This document shows positions 1 to 12,260 of a stretch of DNA of 64,000 nucleotides, piece by piece. How positions within the stretch are numbered: position 1 is the stretch's first letter; each line of letters starts with the position of its first letter. A model generated the notes under the pieces. That model did not search any database and was not told the DNA's origin. It saw only the letters and a program-made list of their open reading frames with translations. The DNA is taken from the NCBI GenBank assembly GCA_023634235.1, contig JAMKCF010000018.1, positions 4,989,474-5,053,473 on the forward strand. The letters run 5' to 3'. The stretch comes from Pisaster brevispinus. Lineage: Eukaryota > Echinodermata > Asteroidea > Forcipulatida > Asteriidae. Position numbers and translations under genes: made by a program.

Positions 1-1292
1 CTAATAATGCATGACTTTGTGTGGTTGCTTTTATGCGCAATAGTTTGGGCGGGAACCACGTTGCTGTGCACGATGTACTATTGAATGAAAACAAAAAAAT
101 CAGCGTTTTTAGTAAGACTGGATTATTTTCAGTTTTCAATAGTTACATTATGCTCCGACTTCAGAAATCTCACCAAATAATAGCCTTCCCAAGAAACATG
201 CTATTTCCATTCACGCATGCGTACAAACCCTCTATTGGTTGGTGGTTAAACGTCATAGAGTTGTGAACTGGGCAGACGCACAAACGCGTATGTGTCACGC
301 CATCACCAACACCCTACAAACAGACGCAATGTGTAATTTCAATATTACATGGAAAAGGTTTATTCGATTCTTTTGTTTGATTGAAGCGTATTAAGTCATG
401 GTTTTAATTATGTAAACTTTCCGATATGCAGGAGTTGGCAATAGGGGAATTCGAAGAATATTTCGTCAGTTCGAAATGTCGAGCAATGTACTGGTTTTAA
501 CTGAATAATCAGTGAGATTTCATATTGGAACTTGTGACAAATATGTCTACCAGTAAAAATCCTATAATTTGTGTTTCGGACATGATTTTCACACGAATTT
601 AAAAAAGTCCCTTTCCGTTAAAGGCTAATACTTTAAAATATACTGATGTGTTGTCTGTCAGTAATCACAGTTTTCCATAATTATGTGGGAAATTCACATG
701 TTACCAAGACAAATATTTGTAAGATATTACGGCGTCGTGAATGGAAATAAGAGACTCATGTTTCTGTGGAAAGATCATTGTTTTGTCGTTGTACAAGTTT
801 GTTGAGGCAGATGTTTCAGGTTTACTTTTCGAAGAAGAATAAAAGTAAAGCTTACAAAGTAATGTAAATCAGACAAGTGTGTGTCTTATAAATACTGTTT
901 GTTTTATATAAATACACAATTATTGACTAAGAGAAGACAATCTTAAAGTAAGCCTAGGCATCGTAGTTTCTGCTGGAAAAGAAGGGACTTAAGGTGGTTT
1001 CGATGGGAAAATGCCAGCATGCGTGTGTTAATAATTGTTACTGAAACCAGTAAAATTCAACAGTATTGGTGTGCTTGGTTTACTCCTAAGTTTCCCCAAA
1101 ATATTTCAATGACACACTTCTATTTTTATTTATATATAAACAACTTTTTTTAAGGGGGTGTTTTTTTGTTGTTCTTGTCTGTTCTTTATCATCATTGACT
1201 TTAAAAAGAAATGACCTTTGATTTTTACAATGCCAATTTCAATCTTTACTGAAGGGGTTTGATCAGTATTATTCAATAATACAATAATAGCA
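1..1292. other. AT-rich non-coding stretch
   Basis: No gene is supported here. Only short chance frames are present (the longest starts near 21, about 80 codons, with no recognisable domain). No promoter, tRNA or mobile-element end was recognised. Confidence 0.6.
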
Positions 1293-1356
1293 AGAAAAAA
1301 CATGATGTTATTTTTTAAAAGAAATTTCTTTAAAAAAATAACATCATGTTTTTTTT
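1293..1356. repeat. Near-perfect 64-bp palindrome
   Basis: The arms 1293-1324 and 1325-1356 are complementary at 30 of 32 positions with no spacer; the centre is aaagaaatttcttt between 1324 and 1325. The arms include catgatgttatttttt on the left and its complement on the right. Such a structure may be a small foldback element or a tiny MITE relic. The absence of a loop argues against a miRNA precursor. No target-site duplication was established. Confidence 0.85.
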
Positions 1357-3329
1357 GCTGTCCTTTAAACAACGCATTTTCGTTGTCACTTTTGTTGATT
1401 TTGGTTCTCTCACCGATTTCAGAATATGCCCTCCTCTATAAGTTTACAACAAAATGAAGTTCTTGTCTTTTCTTACACTCACTCAGCTTTTCTCTACTCA
1501 TTTCTTTTCTCATACTATTTTTCACAATGTTAGGTTCTTACAATGGGAAGCCTTTCCCTCCCTTGTCTCGTTCAATTTCTTACCGATTTCAGAAATGCTA
1601 AAATCGTAGAGGGGGAAACAGTGCCATGTGTATTGTTTCTGCGCTCGTGCAGGTCACAATGTGCGGTAAAAGCACTCTCCGAGTGATCTTTAATACACAC
1701 AAGAATACAATACATTAATAAAAAAAGGGAAAACATGGGGAAAAAAAGAAAGCAATATCATAAAACAAGGCTAATCTTATCTCCTGTGGTTGAGAGTGAC
1801 GCAGTTACCGTGCCAGTCAATCACTTTAATTTACTCGGTACAAAAATGCAGACTTATATAGGTAGTCGTCGGGGGACCTCACTGCACTTCCATTATATAT
1901 AATATTTTAGCGTACGGGAAGAGCATTGCCTCCTGGCATGATTCGATTGTTATTGCGGGCGAAGTGTTTAAAAAAAAAGAAAAAAAAAAAAAAAAAAAAA
2001 AAAAGGATTTTCTTTCTGGGAAAAGTTGCTCTTGAATGTGGTGGATGACTGTGACTTTTTTAAATTTGTGAAGAGACGCTTTGAGAGTCACAGGAGTTTG
2101 AAATCAGTCTTTAAAGCTTTGTTTATTGCTTCGTATAAAATGCTGTAAGCACCCTCCCCGCCAATCCGACACAATTTTTAGGGTGATGTGCAAGATAACA
2201 ATGGTAAGATTAAAAGGTCGAATTCAAAAGGTCAAACTCATCTTCATTCAATATCCAAATTCAGAACTGAACTAAAAAACTTAATAATAAAATCTGTACA
2301 AACAAAAATACAGACCAAAACTTGAAATGTTACGTAATTGAAAGTATTTCAATTTGGATACAAGTTGCACTCGAAGGACATTAATCACAGTGTCACTTGA
2401 AACAGTTTCATCTGAAGTTAGGGACTTTAGATCCCCCATTTTTTTTTATAAGGACTCTATCCTTTGCAAAATGAGCGTATACAAAAAAGGGGAACAACTT
2501 AGTTCAACCTAGGAACCCATCTTTAACACTTTAAACAGTTTACTCCTCCAATTCGCCGCCTCCATCAATTATCTGACTCCTAGTGGAAATGATTTGAGCA
2601 GCAGTATTCTTATTTCACATTGCGAGTTTTTTTTTACCGGTACTTATAACACTTTTCATAGCTGTTAAACCATTTAAATTGCCCAGTAATTGCTCAAAGT
2701 TTGGGGTTACTGAATTATACATGTTTATATTGAAATGAATTAAATACGATTATATGTTGAATGTTCATTGAAGCTTTAGAGTGAACACAATGCAAAGAAA
2801 AAAACAATAATTTCGAACACATTTATTATTGTACTTTGGAGCATTAGTTCTGTTCTATTTAACTGCAAACAGCCGCCTCTGGACGTTTAAGAAAAAAATA
2901 AAATGGATTAAATTCTTTGCTACATAAATTATTGAAGAGGTAGATATCTCTCGACCGAAGCTACCAGGCAAAACGGGCAAACAGTGAGAACGATTTAATT
3001 GCAAACGTACCTCAGCTAGCGAAACAGAAAAAAGGCATAACTTTTACTGCAAGTAAGAGCTGCGATTAGAATGCTACAAAGTTTCAGCTTGAGCACAAAA
3101 TTAAAAAAGTTAGTAAAAAATAAGTCAACAGATAAACAAATAATCTGAGATTCAATTTAAAGCCAGCACACGCATTTAGTATACATAAATAAGGGATATA
3201 ATGGAATGAGTGTAGCACCTGACCTCTGTGATATATTAATCCAATTGTGTTTTTTTTTTTTTACATCGGGACCTCATCGAATGCCGTCAGAGAGATCAAA
3301 CAAGCAACCTCTGAGAGTGATATCAACGC
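1357..3329. other. AT-rich non-coding stretch with an A run
   Basis: No gene is supported. It includes an adenine-rich run at about 1970-2004, broken by one g near its left end, and a T run at about 3249-3262. The A run could be the tail of an old retroposed copy, but no SINE or LINE sequence was recognised beside it. Confidence 0.55.
1970..2004. repeat. Poly-A run
   Basis: About 35 bases of A with one interrupting g near the left end. It is the longest A tract in the left flank. Confidence 0.9.
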
Positions 3330-3860
3330 TGCTATAATCGCGTTAAAACCCTCCGGGGCTCGAGCGAAACTTAACCAAGTCATCTATGACTATACAGCCT
3401 AGATAGGAATCTTTTAAAGTGTATAGTTTCATAATATTCTGAAACTGTAGACAAATAACCTGCTTTTTTTTTTACTCCACATACATTTCCTTTACATCCT
3501 CTTTCTCATAATCAACTAAATTGCTGGGGAAGTGGCTCGCGGACGATGGGGATACGAAAACACTCGGGCGAGAGAATTTGACACACTCGACGGTGCGGGA
3601 ATTCGGATTTGCCCGCCCCTGAGATTTAAACAAAATAACCCGGGCCTGAGTGAGAGGAGGTGGCTCAAGTTTCAATCAACGAGTGTAAATGGATTAATGA
3701 TACAGAGACGAGCGGGGTAAAGGGCCTTAGCGTTAGGACAGACGATCGCGAAGTGTTAACCTTATGGGTCCCATACCGGAATTGCCTCGTGCCACGGGCC
3801 AGCAATTGTTTTTAGGTTCAAGTTGCTGGGACGGGTTGCTGTTTCACTAGCTCTGCAGCC
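3330..3860. other. GC-richer stretch without a supported gene
   Basis: This segment has more CG dinucleotides than its surroundings, with words such as cggggctcgagcg and tcgcggacgatgg. Two short frames on opposite strands overlap completely (3472-3675 minus, 3532-3720 plus); neither has a recognisable domain. It could be a promoter, an exon or an old insertion; nothing decides between them. Confidence 0.3.
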
Positions 3861-4418
3861 CCGTGCTTTCGCACTGAACTGTAATTATAGGAAAACAACA
3901 TCGGCTAACTCTCTTGGCGACCTCACAGACGCTTTCGTAATTGAAGACAGTTTGATGGGCCCTTCATACAATATACATTAGAAATACAGGTCCCGTGGGG
4001 CCCTTGCGAATTTTGACTGTTGTTTAAGTAAACACGCAAACCTTCCACAACCAATGGCAAATAAATACACGAAAATAATGGGTAGTGGTTTGTTGCAGGC
4101 TATGTTCCCACCCCATTCCCAGGAACAAGAACATACACTTACCAAATCGAATTGTCAGTTGAGATACATTGGATGGAATCAAACAAGCATATTGTATAGT
4201 TTTATATTAAATAATAATAATACTACTAATAAAACAATAAATAAACATCAGTTAGTATCAGTCTGTACACCAACTTATTACTGGGTTCACCAATTAATTC
4301 CCGTCTGATAATACTGTCAGTTCAGGAAAAATATGTATCAGATATAAAGATGCAGTCTTGAATCTTGAAGCTTTCCAACTAGGAAGTTCGTACATTCTCC
4401 AAACTTCAGGTCAAAGTT
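3861..4418. other. Non-coding stretch with short AT microsatellites
   Basis: Nothing gene-like was found. An AAT-rich simple repeat lies near 4206-4250. Confidence 0.5.
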
Positions 4419-4419
4419 T

Positions 4420-4580
4420 TTCCGCGGGTTCTGGGGTCCCGTGTGTCCTGACCCATTCCGGAGTCCCGGATGACCCGGAATCTGTGTAAACTGACCCCGA
4501 AATGGGTCAAATTGTGCAGATTCCGAGTCCAAAACCCAAGGGATCCGAAACCTGGGTCAATTCTGCCCCGGGGGTTATTA
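4420..4580. repeat. Cluster of TGACCC/GGGTCA words
   Basis: TGACCC occurs near 4449, 4471 and 4492 and its complement GGGTCA near 4504 and 4554, mixed with gatccg and cccgg words. Similar clusters lie at about 4960-5010 and 6195-6390, which suggests copies of one decayed dispersed repeat. GGGTCA also resembles a nuclear-receptor half-site, but no arrangement typical of a receptor element was established. Confidence 0.45.
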
Positions 4581-4718
4581 GAGGTCACCAGTGAGTAAAG
4601 GATACTTGAGATAATTATTCCCGTCTGAATCGAAATACTGTCCATGTCGAGGAACTAGCATTTCAACCGTCCTCAGTTCTTTGTTGCTTATTTTGATTAC
4701 CGCTTTCAAAAAAGGCAT

Positions 4719-4880
4719 GTTGTTTGTTTGTTTGTTTGTTTGTTTGATTGTTTGTTTGTTTGTTGTTGTTTTTTGTTGTGTGTTTGGGAGTTTGCTTGCA
4801 TTCACCAAGTTTGGCTGTTTGTTGGGGGTGTTTGGTTGTTTGTTTGTTTGTTGGGGTGCTTGCTTGTTTGTTTGTTTGTT
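4719..4880. repeat. TTTG-type microsatellite
   Basis: Long runs of tttg (4719-4785 and about 4835-4880) separated by a more diverged GT-rich part. Low-complexity frames on both strands here, rich in Cys/Leu/Val/Phe or in Asn/Lys/Gln/Thr, are products of the repeat, not genes. Confidence 0.9.
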
Positions 4881-5240
4881 ATTCATTTATATATATATAC
4901 ATTTTTGTTAAGTTTTGGAAATACACCAAAACAAAAGGAAACCCATAACGAAAACAGGAATGGGTCAAGTCCCACTGGATCCGGATCGCTGTCAATTCTG
5001 AGCCCGGAAAATTTCTAGGAGTGTAGTCCATACATAGCTCTTTTTTTGGCTGCTTGTTCATGCTGCAACCATCTTGGTCATGTTCCTTGTATCCTGTAAC
5101 AACACTGAATGCTAATAATCATCGACAAATGGAACCACACCGGTTTTTCTTTTTCCAGCCTCGGTTTGATTACATTGAGTTTAAAGGGAAGAAAATCAAG
5201 TTTGCCGCGCCATGGTTAAAGAGCACAATGGAGCCGTTGT

Positions 5241-5252
5241 GGGGGGGGGGGG
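5241..5252. repeat. G12 homopolymer
   Basis: Twelve consecutive Gs. The remaining DNA from about 5020 to 6190 shows no supported gene; it is AT-rich from about 5640 onward. Confidence 0.9.
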
Positions 5253-6194
5253 TGTAATCTGGTTCATTAATGCAAGTTGATAGCCAATAGCTTGATCGTT
5301 GAACCATTTGGGGAATCGATAACAGTGTGATAACATAACGATTTATATCGGATCCTTTTGCGGAAACCTGGGCCCAATCTCATACATCCAATGTCACTCG
5401 CTCGCGGGCACTATGGCTATCACTGTGTAATAAGACAGTGGTTAAACCAATCGAATTTTCTACTTCACTCCTTCATTAGCAGTTCGAAGTCAGTAAAGAA
5501 GAAGTCTGTGAACCGGGGGATACGATCGAATTGTTGATTAGTTTGCTAAAGCACGACGCCTGGGACATTGACGGGTGTCCCGGGGGAAACAGCCTCGCGG
5601 AAAGTGAGGTCGAGGTTGAAGTCAAGCAATCCGTTCAGAACAGAGCTGAATAATTAAAAGTCATTTCGTTAGATTTTTTTCCTGCTCACTGGGCTGGCAA
5701 AATAAAAACAATAATACTGATAATAATTGGATCTGAAACAATGCGGTGGCTTAATTTAATCAATCATTGAACTGACCATAGATAAACATTCGCGTGTTAT
5801 GATATCGTTTAGTGGTAACTGAAGAAAAAATTCTAAGAATTATAATAATTTCTAAAATTGGCTCGTGCGTTTTGCAGTACCCACAATGCCAATGTTTCTG
5901 TTTTTCTTTTAAATCTCTCTCTCTTTTTTCAAATACATTTTATTTATTTAACTAAATTGTTTTTATACAATGTTCCACTTAATTTTTACGTTATAGATTT
6001 GCTACATACTATATTATATTATATGTATTAAGTAAAGTATGATGAAAATACAATAACTAACGGGGAATTTGCTCAGAGTGACCATACCTGCAAAATATGA
6101 ACCTTCCAAAGAATTGTTCAACTCACATTTCATACTTTTGAAATGGCAACGCTTTGGGACTGGTCAGTGCAGTTACTCTAAAATTGTAATGGTA

Positions 6195-6390
6195 AAAATT
6201 GACCCCAGGCCCGTTAGACCTGACCCATTTCTGGATCGGTGTTACTTTGAATCTGCGTCAAAGTAACACATAATTGACCCACCATTCGTGGTGAAGTCCA
6301 TTATTATTTGTTAATATGTTTTTTCTCCAGTTTCCGTGACAGCCGGGGTCAGGCCACTGTGGTCTGGATTGCGGGTCAACTTTGAAACGT
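6195..6390. repeat. Second cluster of TGACCC/GGGTCA words
   Basis: TGACCC words occur near 6200, 6221 and 6275, and GGGTCA near 6350 and 6375. The context tgacccattt resembles tgacccattc in the 4420-4580 cluster, supporting a shared dispersed origin. It is too diverged to define ends. Confidence 0.4.
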
Positions 6391-6907
6391 TTTTTTTTTA
6401 ATGTAGACCCTTAAAATGCCAACACACACTTACACTCTGGCTCATAAACAAATGGAGCAACGGGCAGAAAATATTTTGTCAAATTTCAGGATCTATAGAG
6501 TGCAATGAACGCAATTTCACACGTGAAGTCGGGATTGTTCGTCTCCAAATACCACAAGTGAGACCAAAGACCATATTCCTTCCTTGTTAGGGCCGGGCCA
6601 GCTGCCGTGAACAACCCTTCAGCGGGGGAGGCGAGTGGTACACCTTTTGTCGTCTCACGGCGTTTGGGTATTGCATTTTTGCACATTTCCAATTCTCATA
6701 TTCAAGTATTTGTTTAGTTACCTATTCGGTTATACATTGTTATACTATACCCTCTTCAGCAGCGCTACTTATTCATTGTGGAGTATTAAAATACGTGGGG
6801 CACTCAACGTCGATATTTACAAACCGAATAAGTAAATTGTGTGTCCTCGGGTATGTGAGCTCGTTCGTTTTTATAATTGTCTTTAACGTGTGGGAATTCC
6901 TGCACAC

Positions 6908-6930
6908 TTTTTTTTTTTTTTTTTTTTTTT
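6908..6930. repeat. Poly-T run
   Basis: Twenty-three consecutive Ts. Flanking DNA (6391-7640) is AT-rich and shows nothing gene-like. Confidence 0.9.
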
Positions 6931-7639
6931 ACTTATGCAGCTCTTCTGAATAAAAAGTAATCATACCTTAAGGATGGTTAAAAAATCTAATTGTTTAAGT
7001 GCGTAATTTTCAACATATGTCTTTTGTTATGTAATGAAAGTATTACGATTTCATAAAAGCTAACTATTTCTAGTCACTATGCCGAACTCGGAAATATCGT
7101 GTAACTTACGAAGATTCTAATACAATGGTCGAAAGTTAATGCAAACTGTGGGTTTTAAAACTGGTGTTAAAAACAAAACGGTAGTCTTTTCTTGTTCTAT
7201 GTATTCTGTGATGTTTAACTGCATGGAGAGTTTCCATTTTGTACTTGACGTCGTGATGCGTGCGACCGTTGTAAATGTGAAGTTGTAGAGTTTGTAAACC
7301 CCTTGTTACCGATTGTTTGTATTGCTTATAGGCAAACCATTTAGTGTCGAGGTCAACAAAGAGAGATTTAGATACATTTTCGAATTGATAAATAAATATA
7401 CAAATAAAAGAGCAATTTCGGAGACAAAATACAACACAACTGGTGGATACACAAAATAATATAATATATATACTGGTCCGAAAATTCCTAATAAAACTGC
7501 TTTAGCTACAAATAAAACCGCACTCGCTGCAAAATTTATGTTATTCGCAAGTATAGAACGTGGACATTTGGGAGCTTCATTTCACACAGTGACTAAAAGC
7601 AGACCTTTTGAAAAATTAACAAAATAAATATACTACAAA

Positions 7640-7900
7640 ATAATGGTGATGCGCGCACGTGTGTCATCGCTGACTCCCGGCGCACTGAGGCATGAACATT
7701 ACTGTGCATTAAACCTGCCTGATGGACAATGAATAATTGATCGCGTACAATACAGCCCGCTCAGGTCAAGCGTGCCCAATTACAATTAAAGGTGACGTAC
7801 AGGCTGCGTCACTTCATAGGGTTCAGGTTGTCTGTTATTTCGAAGATCGCCTCAATGGGATAATACGCCAGTTAGCAGGCCGGTGATTGCTTTGTGGCTT
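7640..7900. promoter_or_regulatory. Possible regulatory stretch (weak)
   Basis: A GC-richer island in AT-rich DNA with an E-box cacgtg (7656-7661) and homeodomain-type caatta words near 7780-7790. Such words occur often by chance. Without conservation data this is only a suggestion. Confidence 0.15.
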
Positions 7901-9850
7901 TGACGATGATACTAGTATGAAATATGGCACACCTTCATGAGAAAGATATATTTGGCTAAAGGGCCTTCGCGGATTGTCCTTTGGAGGAAATTAAGGGAAG
8001 ATTAACAAGCAATGGCAGCCATTTTGAAAATTAGAAAACTTGCTTGTCATTCTACATTTTTAAATTTGTATTATAATTTTTTAAAAGTTAAACAATCAAA
8101 TCTGGGATTTCCATATAGCTAAATGTGTTTTCTTGTGACATACCCTGTCTGTGTGGCAATTTCCATGCTTGTATCATCAAATGAACAATTATCCCAATTA
8201 TGTCCACTTTCTACCCCACTGCACACTGCATTGGTTTATGGAAACTAGTGTCAAAAAGCAATAATAGTGTTCGTAGTACATCCACACTTTGGGATGCAAA
8301 CAACAACAACTACTAATACGACGACCACGAGAACAACATGGGGTTTTTAACATAAAGTTATCCAAAAATGCACGAACCATCCAGTCAGACTCGTGCTATG
8401 CGGGTTATAAAAGCCTTTAGTATCACACAACAATCTTGAATTAGAATACCTGGTTCTTACCACCAACTCACAACAATGGGCTATCCAGTCCGCCATGACG
8501 GCTCAATTAGTTCGAAATGAATATCAGTGTTGACATTGCTCGTTATTAGAAGTAAATAATAGCCTGCGAACGCATCATTTTCGTGTAGGCGTAAAATCAG
8601 GTAAACAAAAAATCGGATTGTGATCCGTAGGGAAGGTTATTGTATTGTGTTGTAAAAATAACTATTTCAATCTTCGAGGGGGGGGGGAATAAGGACATGA
8701 ATATAAATATGATATAATATACGCAGTAAGACATTGCTATATACACACGTTTATGAAATCAGTGTCATTCAGAAGGATCGACTTAAGGGCCGCTTTTGGC
8801 AAGGCAAACAGTTATCAAATAAATACAATAAAACTGTAAAAAATTCCCTTTATGTTTTGGATTTATATATAAATATATAAGATCTATATTTCAAATTGTC
8901 CTTAGGATTCAATGCAAATTGATCATGTTAATTGTTACTCTTTGTGCAAATATTGTACAATTTATGTGTCGTTTTTAAAAGTTTGGATTTACAAAAGTGT
9001 GATAAATTTCATTCTCACAGTACAACCAATTTCTCTAAGAACTACTTTATACGTTTCCATTTGTACTACTTTTATCAATTTAATTTATTATTATTATTAT
9101 TTTATCAGTTTGATTTGTCAGTTTTTCTCGGTTCATTTTATAACCTTTGTCTTCATTCTTGCTGAGTTCTCTTCATGAAACATGCGTCATCTCATTGTTG
9201 TATTGTTAAGTTGAAAACAATTTTAGCACAAAAGGTCCACGGTATCATCGTTTTGCCTTTGTTGCTAGAAAGGAGTGGCCTTTTTGCATAATGTTAATAA
9301 TATATGTTCATTTGTATTTATTTTTATAAAAAAAAATTCAGTTTAAAGAAGTGCCTTGTACACGTCACATTACAAGTGTCCAACACAATCATTATTATTT
9401 TCTCTCTATATTAATAATACTAATCAGTCATAAAATATTCATTACACTTTTTTGAATCAAACATTTATCTTGATAATACTTCAGTCGATTTCTTCACACA
9501 TATTAAAGTCCCGTTCAGTCAGCAGCTTTACCTTGTACTTTTTCCAGAAATTATTTACCCTTTGCTGACCTTGATGAGTTACTGGAGAATACCAATTAAA
9601 AATTGAAGTATAATTACTAAAACATGTTGTCTTAAGTGAACGACTGCATAAAGACTAATCTTCTCGATGCAGTACAGCAAGTAGGTGATGGATATGTTCC
9701 GCTTAAAAATTAGCAAAGTCCCTGGAAAATTGTACTTTTAGAGTGCTAAGCGTGAATATAACAAAGGGTTGGCACTGCGCCTTAATTACCTGTTGATTTA
9801 CAGTTTGGATTTTTTTTTTGACAGTAAGTAGGACAGATCTTACAGTTAGG
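7901..9850. other. AT-rich non-coding stretch
   Basis: No gene is supported. It contains a G run near 8681-8690 and several TA-rich patches. Short frames near 8912-9178 are low in complexity (rich in Phe, Tyr, Ile and Leu) and reflect AT-rich DNA. Confidence 0.55.
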
Positions 9851-9853
9851 AGC

Positions 9854-10150
9854 GGGCTTCATTTTTTTATAACAGAGTTTGGGTTGCATTTATGCCCGGT
9901 CAACACAGTCATGCGATACGGACCGGGGCAACATTTGAGGACAGCGTTTGGGGCCATAACAATTTGTTAGACTTGGGCAATATTTAATACACAGGAGTGG
10001 GACTACATTAAAGATCGGGCACAGAATTGAGACCGAGCTCTATTTTGAGGAGCATTGTTGGGCTACATTTAGGCCTAAGCTACATTTAGTAATAGGAGCG
10101 GTGCTGTATTCAGAACAGGGTTGTATTAACGTCCAGGCTACGCTTAGGTG
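9854..10150. repeat. Decayed tandem repeat with gggctacattta-like words
   Basis: Related words recur near 9854 (gggcttcatt), 9881 (gggttgcatt), 9926 (gggcaacatt), 9952, 9975 (gggcaatatt), 9999 (gggactacatt), 10017, 10060 (gggctacattt), 10079, 10118 (gggttgtatt) and 10135. Most spacings are 18 to 27 bp. This looks like an old minisatellite of roughly 25-bp units that has lost regularity. No coding potential. Confidence 0.6.
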
Positions 10151-10875
10151 CTGAACTCACAAACCAATGGTAAACCAGTTATCAACTACAAAACTCACGT
10201 AGTAAATTTGTATACTATAAATATTTTCTGCTCAGCTCATCTCGATGAGTCAGGTCTTTAGTGTTTGTAATTAGTTTTTGGTGATATTTTGAAAGGAAAC
10301 AGATAAGCAGTAGCGTGACTCAGCTGGTTGTGAATATTTGAATTTTGTTCTTCTTTTATTGCCTATAAGCCTCGAACGGAAGAGGTGAGGCCTAAAATGG
10401 GACAGTACAAGCTATGCGGTCTGTAACATCACATTACAGTGCTGTACAATGCCACTGTAAGTAACACCAGTGCGTATGATGTCAAATTCAAACATGTCAA
10501 ATCATATCACACTTCAAATAATGGGTCTGTTTTTTTTTCTTCACAGGAATTCACGTCTTTATTTATTATTTATTGTGGGGGTAAAAACTCTTATTTGGAA
10601 GGAACAGGCTGTTTCCACTTTCGCTATGAAAGTGTATCAAGCAAACTCACAAATTGAACCATTTTAAGGTGAGGTTGAAATTAGTAAAAGTTCCCCATCT
10701 CATAAAGACTCTGTTTCTTGAAAGGATTGCATCACAACACAAAACTTGACCTCGGATCCACTCTTTAATCAATAGCAACAGTAACTTATCAGTGACGGCA
10801 TGATCTGCATGTACATATGTTGGGTTAACGATATCACAAAAGGTAGATATTGCTGAAGTAATCGTTCTTTACAAA

Positions 10876-10970
10876 TTCTGAACCCATTTTCTTTTAAACT
10901 AACTTCTGAACATATTCTATATAAACTCTGAATCCGCTCTGTATCAACTCTGTACCCATACTGTACCATT
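10876..10970. repeat. Decayed short tandem repeat (ctctgtacc-like)
   Basis: Words of the form ctctga/ctctgta plus acc or tcc recur near 10876, 10903, 10926, 10937, 10949 and 10960. The last four are spaced 11 to 12 bp. A short frame on the minus strand through it is a by-product. Confidence 0.5.
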
Positions 10971-11414
10971 AATATGCCAAATCAAACAATTTAAAAAAAT
11001 TCCAATTAAAGAAACACCATTCTGAACCAACTTTCCCACTTATACACGAAAAGGATCATCAAACTAGTGAGGTACTTCTCCAAGGAAGTACCACATAAAC
11101 ACCACATAAACTGGTTGGCGTTTTACTCGTGACCTTATTAAGCGATTTAATGGTCGGCAATTTAAAATAATCTGACCATTTGAAATTAGCATCGTCTCGG
11201 TGAACATAATTCTCGTAATTTTGTTTTTATATCGGAAACAACGATAGAGTAGGGGTTAATGTTATAGAGTAGGTGTGTTTTTGGTTCAAACGGAACCCGG
11301 CAATCTCCGACAACCTGGCAACAGCTAATCTCTCTCATAAAAGCATAGGCTAAACGTCTATGATTATGAAATGCACACATCAATTAATTGTGATACAGTA
11401 ACTAGACAACAATA

Positions 11415-11510
11415 CTTATTCTAGTCATTGTGAAATCAGTGGTTAGCTTGGTAGGATTCGAACCCACAACCTTGTGATTGCATGTTTCTAACCACCGGAC
11501 CACGGTGACC
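11415..11510 (-). mobile_element. tRNA-derived SINE-like element
   Basis: On the minus strand the sequence reads like a tRNA promoter region: an A box TGGTCCGGTGG (11492-11502) and a perfect B box GGTTCGAATCC (11454-11464) with spacing near that of a tRNA, flanked by T-arm pairing GTGGG/CCTAC. The 5' end GGTCACC finds no partner after the T arm, so a functional tRNA is unlikely. Known biology: SINE heads keep RNA polymerase III A and B boxes while the tRNA fold decays. The body after the head (aagctaaccactgatttcac on the minus strand) looks like a SINE tail, but its end and target-site duplications were not found. Confidence 0.7.
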
Positions 11511-11889
11511 TTTTATTTTACCAGAAATATGCCTAATTATGTATTAATAGAATATCAATAATCTGGACGTTTTGGTAATGACGTCAAGCTTCCCCTTCAA
11601 CAGTAAGATTAAGCATCTAGAATCAGGATAAATAAGGTGGAACTTCGCTTATGGCTGTCTGTAGTAAAATTTTTTCACTTATTACCACTTAAACAAATTG
11701 CCATCGATTACGATGGCGAGGCAAAATTGTGCTCTAAACATTTTGAAGCCGTTTTTTATCTCTTGGAGCAGTTGCTTCTTTTTTCTGCAGTGCAAAAACC
11801 TATCCCTTTTTTATTCTTGGGATTATATTCCCCGTTTCGATTCCCCGCAGATCCTCGAAGTCATTCACACATGCACATCCTACGTCTTG

Positions 11890-12260
11890 TCGCGGAATAG
11901 CGAGTAATTTCCCGCGCGTTCACTGGCTTCCCTTTTTTCCCCCCTGTCTTCTTCCCGCGCAATCATTATCACCTATACACCGGAACCCCGGCCGTTGAAT
12001 GCTTTATTTGAAAGTCAATCCCCCTGATGAGCACATTAGTGTCACGGTTACCATTGTAGCACGTGTATCATTTTTCCAGCGGCCCGTCGGGCGTAACTAC
12101 AAACTCGCTCTTTTTTCCCGTCTCTCTCTCTCTCTCTCTCTCTCTCTACCTCTCTCCTTATGCGTTTCAACGTCAGCCCTACGGCTGTTTGCTGGGACGC
12201 TTCTCTCTGGAAGGTGTGAGGCGATCCGAGAGCGTAAGTTTTTGTTTCTACACCACTGGC
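11890..12260. promoter_or_regulatory. Possible CpG-bearing promoter-like stretch
   Basis: It contains two E2F-type words, tttcccgcgc (11908-11917) and ttcccgcgc (11952-11960), several CGs, and a CT tract (12121-12147). E2F sites follow TTTSSCGC. No TATA box, initiator or following coding exon was established. A 132-codon frame begins just downstream at 12298 with no recognisable domain. Confidence 0.25.
12121..12147. repeat. CT microsatellite
   Basis: A 27-bp run of alternating T and C. In some animals such tracts bind GAGA-type factors; nothing shows that here. Confidence 0.95.

Noticed and set aside
4578..4886. A 102-codon Asn/Gln/Lys/Thr-rich minus-strand frame
   Set aside because: It is the translation of the TTTG microsatellite on the opposite strand.
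11440..11511. Functional tRNA gene on the minus strand
   Set aside because: A and B boxes are good, but the acceptor stem does not pair, so a SINE head is the better reading.
11579..11586. CRE-like tgacgtca
   Set aside because: An isolated 8-bp word without promoter context; expected by chance in a region of this size often enough not to be called.
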